DNA from: Trichobilharzia szidati
Taxonomy: Eukaryota > Platyhelminthes > Trematoda > Strigeidida > Schistosomatidae
Reading direction: 5' to 3'
NCBI GenBank assembly: GCA_944472155.2
Contig: OX235279.1
Location: 148,698,199-148,762,198 of the forward strand
Length of the DNA stretch: 64,000 nucleotides
Under the pieces are notes generated by a model, which saw nothing but the letters and a program-made list of their open reading frames with translations, searched no databases and was not told where the DNA came from. The first letter of the stretch is position 1; each line of letters opens with the position of its first letter. This document shows, piece by piece, positions 22,831 through 34,514 of the stretch. Made by a program: the position numbers and the translations under genes.

Positions 22831-23129
22831 AAAACAATGCTGCTGAGGACGAATGAAGTGTTTATTAGAATAAATTACACTGAGCACTGGTAAAATACTA
22901 AATCTTGTATTCACTCCAATATTAACAAATAGTATCTCCTTTTCTGTATTAGGATTATGTTCTTCAATATTTTCCTATTGCTTCTCTTCAGTATAACAAC
23001 TTTCAGTCACTTATTTCTTCATCCTCAGTTTCTTACCTTTCGAATATAAACTAACAATCATCACTTTCTTACAGAAATCAAACTATTTACTACTTGTGTT
23101 TGTTGTTATGAGTAGCTAGCATATAATAA

Positions 23130-26100
23130 TAATAATAATAATGGCTTTATTCCAAACAGTATTTGTGGTACAGGTATGGAATTTTCAGCGTTCATTACAA
23201 TATTGCATCTAATTACCTCATAAATTTTATAAGGATTTAGAAATATAAAGCAACAACAACAAAAAGAAAAAGAGAAATAAAAGAAATAAAATAAAAAAGA
23301 ACAGCATTGCATTCACATATTTAAACAGTGCACCACAGGATACGATATATAAAATTAGTCTGTAATAGAATATATGAGCAACAATATAATAGTAACAAAG
23401 AAAGGAGAACAAAAGCTAATGGGAACTATTTGTTAGAGTGCCGCAGTAAATTGATCATGTCATGCCTAACAGTTTTCTCATCACATAACAGCTGTGCCAG
23501 ATAAGGTATTGTGGAGTTTTTATACTTGGTAGTCCTGGCATATAGCTTCCTATAGTTGCTTCTAGTTCTACCAGATGAAATGCAAGGAGAGAGCTGCGTA
23601 TGGAGAGGGTGTTCGGGGTCTGACAATATAGAATTTGCTAGTTTCTTACATGACATTATATGTCTATCCACAATTGTGTTAACCAGTTGGTTTAACGAAA
23701 TCCCACTTGCCCTACTAACAGCTTTTAGTGCCCTATGCAGCGAAGCAAAGTCTTTCTTAAGTAGTCCAGGAAAGATTAATGGGGAGCAGTAAAGAGGGAT
23801 GGGTAGAATACAGGAATTGACAAACTGAGAAAGTAAAGACTGCTTTATACCAGACTGCCTAAACTTCCTAAGGTAGAACGTTAAGCGAAACATCTTTCTA
23901 GTCACTAGCAAGATGTGAGAGGACCAGGAAAGATCGGAGGAAATACTCAGTCCAAGGTACTTGACATCTGATGTAGTTTCAACCTCTATGCCGTCAATGA
24001 TAGTGGGACCATGTGAGCTAGCTAGTTGTTGAAGGTCACTTTTTCGTCTGAAAGTAAAATTTACTACCTGACATTTAGACGGATTCAGCTTAAGACCGTT
24101 TGAAGAGGACCACTGACTAATTTCCGAGAGAAAGTTATTTAATATGGAACAGTCTGACTGAGAGTTGACAGGCATGGAGACAGAGAGGTCATCAGCATAC
24201 TTGACAAAAGTGGCTACATCAGAATGGGGCAAGTCATGTAAGAAAAAAGAAAACAGAAAAGGAGAAAGAACGGCACCTTGAGGAACACCAGCTAAAGTAA
24301 GTGAGGTAGAGGAGGACTTTCCATTGTAGACAGTGTACTGCTTCCTATCAGAAAAGTAGGAATACAACCACTTATTTATCCAGCTCTCACTCTGTGTTGC
24401 AGCAAGCTTACTTAACAAGAGAGACCTAGGTACAGAGTCAAATGCAGATGTGTAATCAAGGAAGGCACACCGAACATATTTGGCTCCTCTATCTAAACTA
24501 GAGACTATATTATGATATAGAACTACAGCGGCATCTAGGGTACACCTACTATGTTTATAGGCAAACTGGTTGGGGTCGTTAAAAGGCTTTAAAGAGGGTT
24601 CAAGATTAAGTAAAATAAGTCTTTCCATAACTTTTAAAAAAGGTGAGGTAATAGCAATGGGTCTAAACTTGACAGTAGGTCCACTTGTTGATTTGGGCAC
24701 TGGAACAACCTTGATATTTTTCCATGAGTCAGGAATAAAACTTTTGGAAAAAGATTCATTGAAAATGTCAGTTAATGGGTAACATAAGATGTCAGCACAC
24801 TTCTTAAGGATAACAGCAGGAACTCCATCAGGACCAAGGGACTGGGTAGGTTTGAGAGATTGAAGACACTTGAGGACATCATTCGTGTTAAAACATGAAA
24901 AGCAGTCATTATTTATACTATTAGATTTGGGAATCATAACATCTGCAGGGATACATATGAAGGATTTATTAAGCATATCAACATCGACAGAAGTATCATT
25001 CATTATTTGCTTACCACCTGTGATTTCCTTTAATAGCTTCCACATATTAGATGAGGATTTACATGAAAGAAACTTCTGGTTATAGAGAGCATTTAATCTT
25101 TGTAATTCGGCTTTAATCAAAGTGTTTATTCTCTTAACACCAGATTTATTTTTCATTTTGTATAACCTCTCTTTTTGACGGCGAAGCTTTTTGAGTTGAG
25201 ATGAGGCGAAACGGTCGAACTTTAAGAAGATTGTCTCTTTAGGACAACAAACATCAAGACAGAAATTGAGATAATGTGTTATGTTACTAATTGTGTTGTC
25301 AAGAGCTTGTTCAGTAAACAGGTCCCAGTTTGTGTCTTTTAACATTGTCCTTAGATTCTGTATGTTATCATGTGAATAGCATCTGTGTTGTGTTTTCTTT
25401 CCAAGGTGGGAGAAGACCCTTTTGTGCAGCTTTCCATATACCTTGGGCAATACTCTTATGATGCAGTGATCAGAGTTAAGTAGTGGGGCTCTTTTCCGAG
25501 CTTCAAATATTCCTATGTCATTTGTGAACACAAGATCTAGAATATTATCCATTCGAGTAGGGAAGTTGACAATGTTATCATGACCAAGTGAAATAAGGAA
25601 ATTGTGATCACTAGAATTGAAATCTCCAGTAACAATAGACAACGAGTTTCCGAAGGAGGTGGCAGCAAAGGAGGTAAATTCATCAGCAAATAAAGACAAT
25701 TCAGTGGAATTGCATCCAGGTGCAATATAAATGTTCGAGATGTATATGTAGTTATATTTTGACAAATGCTTAGGTCGACATTTGACGGTGAGGCAGTCAA
25801 TGTTGTCACTAGAGAATTTGAAACATACTTTATTAGATGTACACCATTGTGAATTTATGAAGATGGCGACACCTCCACCACGTTTCTTCCTAGAACTGCA
25901 TCGATCTTGTCTGAATAGTTTGAAATCATTTAGATACACTAGATTGTCATCGTACAGATCATGTAGCCATGTTTCTTGAAGTGATATGATCCCAGTATTT
26001 CGATATATAATGGAAGACACAAGTGATTGAAGATAGTTAATCTTGGCTGGCAGGGAGCGACAGTTAGTACTCATGATTGCAGGAACGGTCATAAATTGAA

Positions 26101-26260
26101 TAGGGGTGTTTTTTAAGGCTCTTTGCCACCCGGCGTGATGCTTTTTTTTGTCTTTTTTATGGCATTTCCGATCAGTAGGTTTTAAGGATATTAAATACTC
26201 ACGAGGATAAATAATCCGATTAGAGGACATATTAGAATAAAATTTAATTATTTAAAATAA
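23130..26260 (-). mobile_element. CR1-like non-LTR retrotransposon, near-intact
   Basis: The 3' end carries AATAAAGCC and (ATT)n (plus strand (AAT)n at 23130-23142), typical of CR1-clade tails. It contains an uninterrupted 934-codon ORF2. No ORF1 was found upstream, so it may be 5' truncated or a single-ORF form. It lies antisense in the largest intron of host gene 1. Confidence 0.85.
23426..26230 (-). CDS. CR1-like ORF2: endonuclease-reverse transcriptase, intact
   Basis: 934 residues without stops. The N-terminal third is an AP-type endonuclease (MSTNCRSLPAKINYLQ, SLQETWLHD, GGGVAIFI, VTGDFNSSDHN, NSDHCIIRV). The centre has the RT (SLGPDGVPAVILKKC, VKFRPIAITS, motif A FLDYTSAFDSVPRSLL, motif B GVPQGAVLSPFLFSFFLHDL, motif C FVKYADDLSVSMP, then KYLGLSISSDL). 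The C-terminus matches CR1-type connection regions. Schistosome CR1 families include SR1 and the Perere group; I do not assign one. The unbroken frame suggests recent, perhaps ongoing, mobility. Confidence 0.92.
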   Translation of the reverse strand: MSSNRIIYPREYLISLKPTDRKCHKKDKKKHHAGWQRALKNTPIQFMTVPAIMSTNCRSLPAKINYLQSLVSSIIYRNTGIISLQETWLHDLYDDNLVYLNDFKLFRQDRCSSRKKRGGGVAIFINSQWCTSNKVCFKFSSDNIDCLTVKCRPKHLSKYNYIYISNIYIAPGCNSTELSLFADEFTSFAATSFGNSLSIVTGDFNSSDHNFLISLGHDNIVNFPTRMDNILDLVFTNDIGIFEARKRAPLLNSDHCIIRVLPKVYGKLHKRVFSHLGKKTQHRCYSHDNIQNLRTMLKDTNWDLFTEQALDNTISNITHYLNFCLDVCCPKETIFLKFDRFASSQLKKLRRQKERLYKMKNKSGVKRINTLIKAELQRLNALYNQKFLSCKSSSNMWKLLKEITGGKQIMNDTSVDVDMLNKSFICIPADVMIPKSNSINNDCFSCFNTNDVLKCLQSLKPTQSLGPDGVPAVILKKCADILCYPLTDIFNESFSKSFIPDSWKNIKVVPVPKSTSGPTVKFRPIAITSPFLKVMERLILLNLEPSLKPFNDPNQFAYKHSRCTLDAAVVLYHNIVSSLDRGAKYVRCAFLDYTSAFDSVPRSLLLSKLAATQSESWINKWLYSYFSDRKQYTVYNGKSSSTSLTLAGVPQGAVLSPFLFSFFLHDLPHSDVATFVKYADDLSVSMPVNSQSDCSILNNFLSEISQWSSSNGLKLNPSKCQVVNFTFRRKSDLQQLASSHGPTIIDGIEVETTSDVKYLGLSISSDLSWSSHILLVTRKMFRLTFYLRKFRQSGIKQSLLSQFVNSCILPIPLYCSPLIFPGLLKKDFASLHRALKAVSRASGISLNQLVNTIVDRHIMSCKKLANSILSDPEHPLHTQLSPCISSGRTRSNYRKLYARTTKYKNSTIPYLAQLLCDEKTVRHDMINLLRHSNK

Positions 26261-26624
26261 AATTGGAAGTGAGCAATTAGATGCAATATGATTTGTAATG
26301 ATTAAGGTATTTGGTAGCCCAAGATTTAAGCAGGCCGCCAAGGCTACACTAGTGTTCGTTTTTACTAATTAATCACAATAAATCGTAAATTACAGTGGAC
26401 TAGTTCCATATCGATCTTTCTCCGTTGTGTGTGTGTGTGTAACAGAGCAGATAAACAATTTTTTTCTCTGAAAATGAAATGTAATAAGTTTGGTTCGGTA
26501 TAAACGTAGCTGCGTGTCATCGATTTGTAATGATAGTTCAGGTTTAAGTGTCACAGCGTCGTTGATTTCACATGGACTGACTTCTCCAAACACTTTGTAC
26601 TACAAAATCAAGTAATTCCATTAT

Positions 26625-26990
26625 ATTATTATTGTTATTATTATTCCCTTGCGTTCCGAGTGAAACATGGGGCTTCAACAACACATCTCCACTTTGTTCT
26701 ATTTTCTGATATCCTCTTCAGCTGGCCTCACGATTTCCTATTATCTCTCATTTCCTCCTCACACGATCTCCTCCATATTACCGTCACATGATAACCCACT
26801 CGTCGTTCCCTATTTGTATTCCACTCGAGTGATGACCTGGCGCGCGATATCATTCGATGGTTTCCTCAATGTATGCTCGATCCATCTCCATTTTCTCCTA
26901 CATATTTTTGTTGAGCAATCGCCTCTTGGTTGATTTGTTCCCATAGTTTCTTGTTACTAATTCTTTCTGGCTATTAGGTAATTCCATGCA
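26625..26990 (-). repeat. LINE family B 3' fragment
   Basis: The 3' end has (ATT)n then CCCTTGCGTTCCGAGTGAAA, matching the tail of the 17.4 kb element, and runs about 350 bp upstream before truncation. Confidence 0.7.
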
Positions 26991-27119
26991 AGTCATCAAC
27001 TCTTGACAAAAAATGCATGTGGGACTGGTAGTTTAAGGCGTAAAAAGACTAGTGGCTTTTAACTATACTTCGCTTCGTTCAGTCTCTCGTTTTAGATGGA
27101 GTAATATGGTCAGTAATAA

Positions 27120-27400
27120 TGGATTTAAGTGTTGATTGTTAGATAAAGAGGAGATAAAATCAATCTGGGAGAGAGTGCGGTTGAATCGATTGAGGAGGGG
27201 CTATGAAATGTTTTACGCTTGCTGGAACCACCACCTCCCTCGACGAGCATTTTTCAGAGGAAACAGAAGTAGGTTGAAACAGGACTGACTGATCTTGGTA
27301 GCCAGTTGTGCAGGCTAAATTATGTAGAGAAGAGGATCTACACCCTAGACCCACTGGTCGGAAGTCGAGTGCTTAAGCCAATGAGTCTTATTACTGCAGT
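27120..27400 (-). repeat. Possible tRNA-headed SINE, family D, decayed
   Basis: On the minus strand: CTCATTGGCTTAAGCACTCG, then GGGTCTAGGGTGTAGATCC, resembling the better copy at 46.2 kb. Weak head, no clear 3' end. Confidence 0.4.
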
Positions 27401-28230
27401 TGATCATATATGTACTTCGTATTGGATACTACTTCGAAAAAGAGTTTGAACATTTGCATTATTATTATTATTAATTATTATTAATAGTAGTAGTATTAGT
27501 TTATGTCTTAAAAATATTACCTGCATACTTCTCGTCTGTATATTCACAATTTTTGTCTTTCATTGCTTAAGCTTATTATTAATTATTGTTATTACTTGTA
27601 TCAGACTTTATAGTTGGGACAAGGTGGAAGTGCTAAGGTCTTATAGATAGAATGGAAAGAGAACCTGATTATTCTTGTAAACTTGTTCCATGCGAAATCT
27701 TTCATTCTGGTATATTATATCTCTTTTTCACGTTTCAACTAGTCTGTATGTATGTTTTAATAATACTGCATAGAATTTCATCACTTTTTGTCAGCATCTT
27801 GTCAGTAGATATACAATATATGCAACTATATGTATTATTGATGAAATTTATTATATATTCTGTTTGTACCACATCACTTCATATGAAACATCATTGAAAA
27901 TGAAATACAACATTATATTATTATGGCCTGTTTGAAAGTGAAATGAAAGCTCTAGTTGACATCGTATGATTTGAACTCTAGTTGCCAACTGAGATTTGTA
28001 AAGCTCAATTGCTATTCACTACAATCATCAAGACTATCTCCAATGGTCTCTTCATCAAAAAGTAATGGTTAATGTCTTGAATACTTTTCAAACAAAATTT
28101 CCGAATTATTTATTTATGTGTTAGTACTCTCCTCCCCCCCCCCCGCCTTCACACAGAGGGAGAGAGACATACTTAACTGTTAACGCGCTATGTCACTTAA
28201 CGGTCTGCTCAGTTTATGCTCAATCTATCT
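27401..28230. other. Intron stretch, simple repeats only
   Basis: ATT/TTA-rich low-complexity runs near 27450-27590 and a C-run near 28134-28144. No gene or recognised element. Confidence 0.5.
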
Positions 28231-28235
28231 CCTAT

Positions 28236-29460
28236 TTCTTGACTGACTGACTGGTTTCAACATTGAACTTTACACAGGAGTGCAGCATTTTGAGTTGCCA
28301 CACTCCATGTGTCTGTCATACAAAGGAAGACTAAAGGGAGATAGAAGAGTGTCGAAAGAACGATAACAAGCAGTAATGCAGTAATAGCATGGAAAAACAA
28401 CAGGATTTAGTGGATATGGCAGGTCACAATGATTAAAGGCTTCTGCACCACTGACATCGATTTTGATCCATAACACCAATTCTCTCCAGCCACTGGTTCC
28501 TACCGTTCCAAGGACCCCAACTAGGCAGTCTACACTTCCCTATGTGGCTCAAACTAACTGTAGCTCCACAACTTCATCGTCTGACTTTCCCTACTTATCT
28601 AACGCTACGTCTAACCTCAGTAATACTCATCCTATTATACAGCCCAACATGGGAGATGGGATGCAAACATCTGTGGTCAAAGACAGCTAGCCAATCTTTT
28701 CATGTCTTCCACTTTCAATGGCCATGTCTCACAGCCAGTCATGAAGGAGGGAGGAGCGAACTGATGAGCAGTATCCACATCCTATGATCGATAGCCAGCC
28801 GAATATCCTGTCTACATCAGAGATGCCAGAGGTCAAGAAATGCTGTACGAGCCTTTTGTATCCGTGATGAGATTTCGTTAGCAATCACGCTCCTGGGGCT
28901 GATGCAACGTATCAAAGAAGTTAATTTCTCAACACGCCCAACCGCTTCACCCTATCTTTGATCTACGAGTCGATTTAGTCCAATCCTGTAGCATTAAATA
29001 ACATTTAACAGGAGATATTCGCATGCAAAATATTCTAACATTACCGCTCAAGGTGTTCAGAAGACTGCATTTTATCAGTGTCTCCACCTAGTAGAAGGAC
29101 TATAACATTCGCATATTCTGAGTGAACAAGATAATTTCCCGATAAAACTTATTCGCTGAGTCTCTGAATTCAGTTAAGGCTAATTCTAGTATTACATCTT
29201 TGATAAAATGAAAAAGAAATGGGGATAGTGAGTACCACTGACGGACACCACTGGTTGTCATTCCTTCAGATTACAACTTTTCATGTGCTCTAACACGGCT
29301 TCGTCAGTTAGAGTGGAGAATTTTGATCAGTGGGATGTACTTTCTCATCAACATTGCTACAACATCTCTCAGTGGAAGCAGTCGAATTCCGCCTTTAGGT
29401 CAGGAAATATAGCAAGTGTTGGACACCGGTAAGTATGCTATGATAAGTAATTGCTTTTTC
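28236..29460 (-). pseudogene. RTE-like retrotransposon, copy 4, 5' truncated and decayed
   Basis: The 3' end is GACTGACTGACTGGTTTCAA. Blocks of the RT and C-terminal region align in order with copy 1 up to about the RT motif A region near 29440. Many stops and shifts. Antisense to host gene 1. Confidence 0.8.
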
Positions 29461-29593
29461 CTCGCCGCAGTTCCTTGTTACCTAACCTTTCTGGCCATCT
29501 CTCTTTTAAATATGCACGCCTTTTCTTAGTTCAATGAATGGATATATATCTTTATTAGCTGCATTATTATTATTACTATTACTGTTTACTCAG

Positions 29594-29883
29594 CTCCTAC
29601 ACCACGTGAAGCATCAGTTGGTGTATCAGATACAGATGGAACAAAAGAAAATCAAGATCCTGGTCAAAATAGAAATAAGACCGCTGATTCTGAGAACGCC
29701 TTATTCTTAGATGTTGGTTCACTTGCTCCACGTAATTCATATTGTGCTCTATGCGATACACATGACTACTTGCATCAAATTGAACTACCGGCCTATTTAA
29801 TCTCTCCATGTTATCATTGTCGTGAATATCTTGCACGTGAAGCTAAAATTACTCCTGAAATCCTCTTAGATTTACATTTACAG
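29594..29883 (+). CDS. Host gene 1, exon 5: CxxC...CxxC pair
   Basis: Acceptor CTGTTTACTCAG, donor GTAATG; phase 1 in, phase 0 out. After a polar linker (DTDGTKENQDPGQNRNK) it encodes SLAPRNSYCALCDTHDYLHQ and LISPCYHCREYLAREAK. The two CxxC pairs about 23 residues apart suggest one zinc site. The end (ITPEILLDLHLQ) runs straight into the next exon. Family not recognised. Confidence 0.85.
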
Positions 29884-30164
29884 GTAATGCTATTATTATT
29901 TTTTAAATTTTTATTACCATACAAGCGTCAACGAGTCAAAAAAAGTGTTTGAAAACTAGGGGAACTATGAATTTACTGGTGAAAAATGAATAGGTTAAAA
30001 TAAGCAATATCCCCGTGATTGGTTGCAATTAAAAAATAAAGAGTAATGACTAGAAGGAAATAGTAGAACTAATGATAATGGGGCAATTATTATTGAAATT
30101 CAAATCTGTTTGGTGATTGAAATAAAGCGTATGAAAAACAAACAAAAAATACTGATATGATTTG

Positions 30165-30310
30165 GTGGATGGGGACTAACAGTGGAATTCAGTATATGCG
30201 TTTCGCCCTATTTGAGGCTCATCAGTTGGATGTACCTGCAATCTTCATTGTGTGGTGGCATTTCCACTAATACTCAAAGATATCATCCATTGTTTCAAAC
30301 GTTAAAGCAT
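30165..30310 (-). repeat. Hammerhead SINE (Sm-alpha-like, family H), partial
   Basis: On the minus strand: GTACATCCAA, a perfect core CTGATGAG, hairpin GCCTCAAATAGGGC, CGAAACGC, then AATTCCACTGTTAGTCCCC. This is the layout known for the schistosome Sm-alpha hammerhead. The cleavage region reads ATATAC where ATC is expected, so it is probably inactive. Confidence 0.65.
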
Positions 30311-30639
30311 TCTGCCCTCGTCTGCTAGTCTCCTCAGAAATCACCGAAGCATCGTCCGCACTAGGAGCCGACATGTCAACGGAGATCGGACACTTTGGTC
30401 CAATATAAATCGATCAGCGAAAACTACAAAATTGATTTAGGCGAAAAAATATTAATATGCCTAAAACTTATCAAATATTTTTCAATATTCTTAGTTACTT
30501 TTGTTGATAAATTTGCTTCGTATCATACTAACTTGCAAACTTGACTGTTGTCATCTAGAAAGGAAATAATACTTTAGTGTGGACAGTGTTTTACCCTGAC
30601 GCCCAACATCCTCCCTTTTCTGTAATCGCGACTAGCTAT

Positions 30640-31830
30640 TTTGACTAACTAAGTTTCAATGTAGAACTTCTTTGTGCAGATGTGTACAGCAGTTCAATTT
30701 GCTACACTCCATATAACTGAGGTAGAGAAAGGAAAAAATTCAAAAGGACAATAATGCACGCAGAAATGTACGGGAGACAGAATTATAACTTAGAAGAACA
30801 ACAGGACTTAACGGATATGGGAGATTACATTTGAACCATTCAGAAAAACTTTGAATCATAATATCACCACTTGTTTAAAGCTATTGGTTCTTAGCGTCTC
30901 AAGGACTCCAACCAGGCAGTCTACCACACCTTGCATGGGTCAAATCAGCTGTCTGTGGAAAGGCTGGAGACGTCGTAGATGTATTCCAGGCTTTAGACTG
31001 ACCACTCTTAACTCGTTGCCGACAAGCTTCTATATCACCTGACTTTGTTCGACAAGAAAGTCGATCGCTTGTCACACGTAACACACATATTAGCGTAGCT
31101 TCACAACCTCAACTATTGACTTTTCCTCCTTACATGGCACTCTACGCCTAACCGCTCTATTACTGACCATATTATACAACTGAACAAAAGAGATAAAATG
31201 CAAACATATATGGTCAAAGACAGTTAGCCGCTTTCATGTCTTTCACTTCCAACGACCATATCTCACAGCGATAAAGATGGATGGAGTCAAGTGATGAGCA
31301 CTAGAAACATTCTTTGATGAATAGTCGTATATCACTTCTACACCAGATATGATGTAAATTGGTCAATACCATATGATTCTTTTATTTACGTGCTGAGATT
31401 TCTACAGGAATCAATGGATCACGGTTAATCCAACTTCCCAAATAAGTGTAGTGATCAACAATCAGCCACTTCACTCCGTATCTTTGATCCAGGAGTCTTT
31501 GGAGATCATACTTTCAGTCGACGAATCTGTTTCCTGGTAACAAGTCAATCCCAGAGTCGCTAAAGTCGATTAGGTTCACATTTATTAGTACATCACGAAA
31601 TAAGACATAAACTGAGACATTGAGCATCCCTGACGGACATCACTACTTTTCTTTGTTTACGATAACTCTCTATAACCTCTTGCATATATAACTTCATGAG
31701 TTTGAGCAGAATAATTGCACACAATATACTTCTCGGAACCCCTTCTACTGTTGAACATTACCTATCAGTCAAGGGAATCAAGGTCAATAAATATATAAAT
31801 CTTGATCAAGCTTTCTCAGTGTTTTCTATT
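30640..31830 (-). pseudogene. RTE-like retrotransposon, copy 5, decayed
   Basis: The 3' end is TTTTGACTAACTAAGTTTCA. Blocks matching the RT and C-terminal part of copy 1 occur in order (for example CAACCGGGCAGTC-type and GATCCATAATATCACC regions). Heavily mutated. Antisense to host gene 1. Confidence 0.7.
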
Positions 31831-32007
31831 GTCTGAATTCCCTGATTAATTTTGCAGGTTTTGTTATAATTCTTACAAACTATGCTGGTAAAAATAAACC
31901 TAAATTAGCAGTTCAAAATTCACTTCTGATTTAACCCGTAGTTCTCAGTGTATATGAATCCCATAATTTACTGGCAACGATTGCTTTTAAATCTTTTTGT
32001 TATGTAG

Positions 32008-32338
32008 CATAACATACCTTGGCCAGGATTTTTGCAAGCTAGACTTGGTATTCCTAGCGATGGAAGATCAACTGAAGAATTAATTGCTTATGATTGCCGA
32101 TGGAGAAGTAGACAACCTTGTCGTTGTTATGCTGCTCAAGATGGTTCATTATTACCACCTTGTGTTGAGTTCCCATGGTTAACTCCTACAGTCTGTGGAT
32201 CTGCGTATGAAGTGAACGAAACTGTAACAACTCCAAAGAAGGTTAATAAACTGCATACATCGAATTCCCCTCCAAGCTCAGAAGCATCCCCATCGGCCAA
32301 TATGGAATCACGCGTACCCGATTCTACCCCAGTTACAC
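32008..32338 (+). CDS. Host gene 1, exon 6: Trp/Cys-rich block
   Basis: Acceptor TTTTTGTTATGTAG, donor GTGAGC; phase 0 in, phase 1 out. It encodes HNIPWPGFLQARLGIPSDGR, then IAYDCRWRSRQPCRCYAAQD and a PPCVEFPWLTPTVCGSAYE stretch, followed by a Ser/Pro-rich linker. The first two-thirds look well structured. With exon 5 this is the most distinctive part of the protein for a homology search. Confidence 0.85.
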
Positions 32339-32430
32339 GTGAGCTATTTGACTATCATATTTTTCTAGTATAAATATAATTAACTAATTCTACAGTTTGT
32401 TGATTCACAAATGCTTTTTTGTTATTGTAG

Positions 32431-32783
32431 AAGCACAATCTACTACAACAAATCAAACTATGACTACCTCTACTGCAACCTCGGTGAACGCAAGTATCTC
32501 ATCAACGACAGGATGTCCTAATATTACTCCTTCAAAATCAATACTGCCATGTTCTAACAGACATGCTCGTGGTGCTCCAATAACTTGCTGTCATGGTATC
32601 CACTTCCCTTTAGTTGGAATACCAAATACTACTTCAAATCAAGGTGTTAATCAAAACCAAGATACTAGTATTCCCTCATCTACTGACCTTAACGATTCCA
32701 AACAATCGACTGACACATGTCCAGCTGTTACACTTCACGAAACACAACAAGGACTATCAACAATCAATGATTCATCTTCTTAA
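32431..32783 (+). CDS. Host gene 1, last exon
   Basis: Acceptor TTTTTGTTATTGTAG after a 92-nt intron; phase 1 in; stop TAA at 32781-32783. Ser/Thr/Asn-rich, with a Cys/His patch (SNRHARGAPITCCHGIHFPL) that may bind metal. It ends STINDSSS. Confidence 0.85.
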
Positions 32784-33560
32784 TTATTATTTTATAATAA
32801 TACAGTCATCTTAATAATGTGATTCAAAAACTTGTGCAATATATAAACAATATACATATATGTATGTATGTTTGTATGTATGTATTTGCGTGTTCAGAGT
32901 GTTTTTACCGAAATTTTAAATCCCAGTATGTATCAGTCATTATTATTATTATTATTATTATCAATAATATTACTAATATTATCTGTGTTATAATATACAA
33001 CAACCACAATAATATATAAGTAATTACTAATTTTATCACTAGTCCCCCTTCCCCCGCTCCCTGATCCTGTTTGTTTTTATTCTTTGTGAAAGAAGACAAA
33101 AGTTTGTAAGCATAGAAAATATTTTTTTCTTTTTTTTGTTGTCTTTTTATTTTCTGGTTTTATATACTGCCCCCACCCCCCGCGTTTTTTTATACATCAT
33201 TTTTATCCACTCTTACTTTTTCTCTCTTTTCGCTCTAGTTTTGATCCCTTGTTTTTTTTTATTGTTTGTATTTTACACATACTACATGTTTTAATTTGTT
33301 TTTTTTTTTTTTTTAAAAATGTATCTCAGAAATTTTTAAGCGTCTATTATTATTATTTTCCATTAAAAAAAAGCGAATCAGTTTCATAATATAAATTTTA
33401 AAAGTTAAATTTTTGAAGAAAAGAAAGCGAGATGCTTATATAATGAAAAGAAAAGGCAATTCAAAGCCAGTGTGATTTTCATGTGTATGTATGTATGGAT
33501 GTGTGTTTGTGTGTGTGTAGTGACATGCATGTGTTAAATAAACATATTGAATTGAATTGA
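32784..33560 (+). promoter_or_regulatory. Host gene 1, probable 3'UTR and polyadenylation signal
   Basis: T-rich, with (ATT)n, (TATG)n and long T-runs. AATAAA at 33537-33542 is followed by repeats of AATTG. No open frame. The end is an estimate. Confidence 0.55.
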
Positions 33561-34500
33561 ATCACTCTTTGTAAACTAATAACAGGCACATTGTCAAATA
33601 AGATATACACATATATGCTGAAAATGCAAGATTAATTGTTCTTGAAACGAAATATAGAAGATGCTCTTGATTTTCGATCTTTTCTTGTTGAATAACTGTG
33701 TGCAGATGATCCTTTGTGTAATAGACTGGCATTACTCATAGTCAGGCACAATTCTGAATTACAAAAAAAACAACAGCAAAACGAGAAGATTAATCAAGGA
33801 CAGTCCGTTCCACTGGCTTATACGTCAATTAAATGAAAAGCAGGAAACGTATTGGTGAATAACTAGTTAGGAAGGGACAGCTTTGAATTTGGGCAGTTGA
33901 CATGAAGTTCCGAGCGTAGAGTTCGTGTGTTTTAGCCTTCTTCAGCGAAGCGTTTCTGAAAACTTCACCAATCGGATACTCTCTCAGTGATTCGAACGTT
34001 GGTCACCACTTAATACTACGATCAAAACGTTAGCAGACAGTTTTTTTGAGTTGGGATGATAAACTCCAGGTGGACTGGATGATTAGGTACTCTGTCGATT
34101 ATTAATCACAACTACAGTTTACTTCACTTTTAAATGCTTAGGATAAGCACACCCTAGAGAAGTATTTGTTTTCGATGAATTATCTCAAGTTTGCCTCCCT
34201 AATTTGATTTAGTAGACTTTGCAGTGTAATAACAATTAGAAGCATTAGCATGCAACTGTAATATGAACAATACAAAGTCCCAATCGTTCTCCACTGAAAC
34301 GGCTCAGTTGTGTTATAATTTAAATTGCAGATTCTTAGTTACATGACACTAAGTAGTTCATACACCTACAGATGCATCTAACGTCCGTTGTTGAATATCT
34401 GGATATTTTCAGTTATCTACAGGTAATAACAAACTACTTTAGAGAGAAAAGAATAAAATGCTCAGCTCTAATGTTCTGAAAAATTATTTTCTTTTCTACC
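33561..34500. other. Unassigned intergenic stretch
   Basis: No gene, tRNA or recognised repeat seen. Confidence 0.5.
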
Positions 34501-34514
34501 ACGTTCATGTTAGT

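Larger units (their letters stand above)
29884..32007 (+). other. Intron with hammerhead SINE and RTE copy 5
   Basis: It contains a family H SINE piece (about 30165-30310, minus) and a decayed RTE copy (30640-31830, minus). Nothing is recognised in 29900-30160 or 30320-30630. Confidence 0.55.
9879..32783 (+). other. Host gene 1 (seven exons, unidentified family), spliced model
   Basis: Seven exons with GT-AG borders and matching phases: 9879-10394, 13323-13489, 16247-16439, 21092-21206, 29594-29883, 32008-32338, 32431-32783. Together they are 1965 nt, exactly 655 codons including the stop. More 5' exons must exist, since exon 1 starts in frame without a Met. Order along the protein: polar region, acidic run, a W/Y-rich block (GAGRWQVYVQMWFVEDRLKR) joined to a helical stretch, a CxxC...CxxC pair, a Trp/Cys-rich block, and a Ser/Thr-rich Cys-containing tail. 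The two Cys pairs suggest zinc binding. I do not recognise the family. The introns are large and full of antisense retroelements. Confidence 0.8.
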
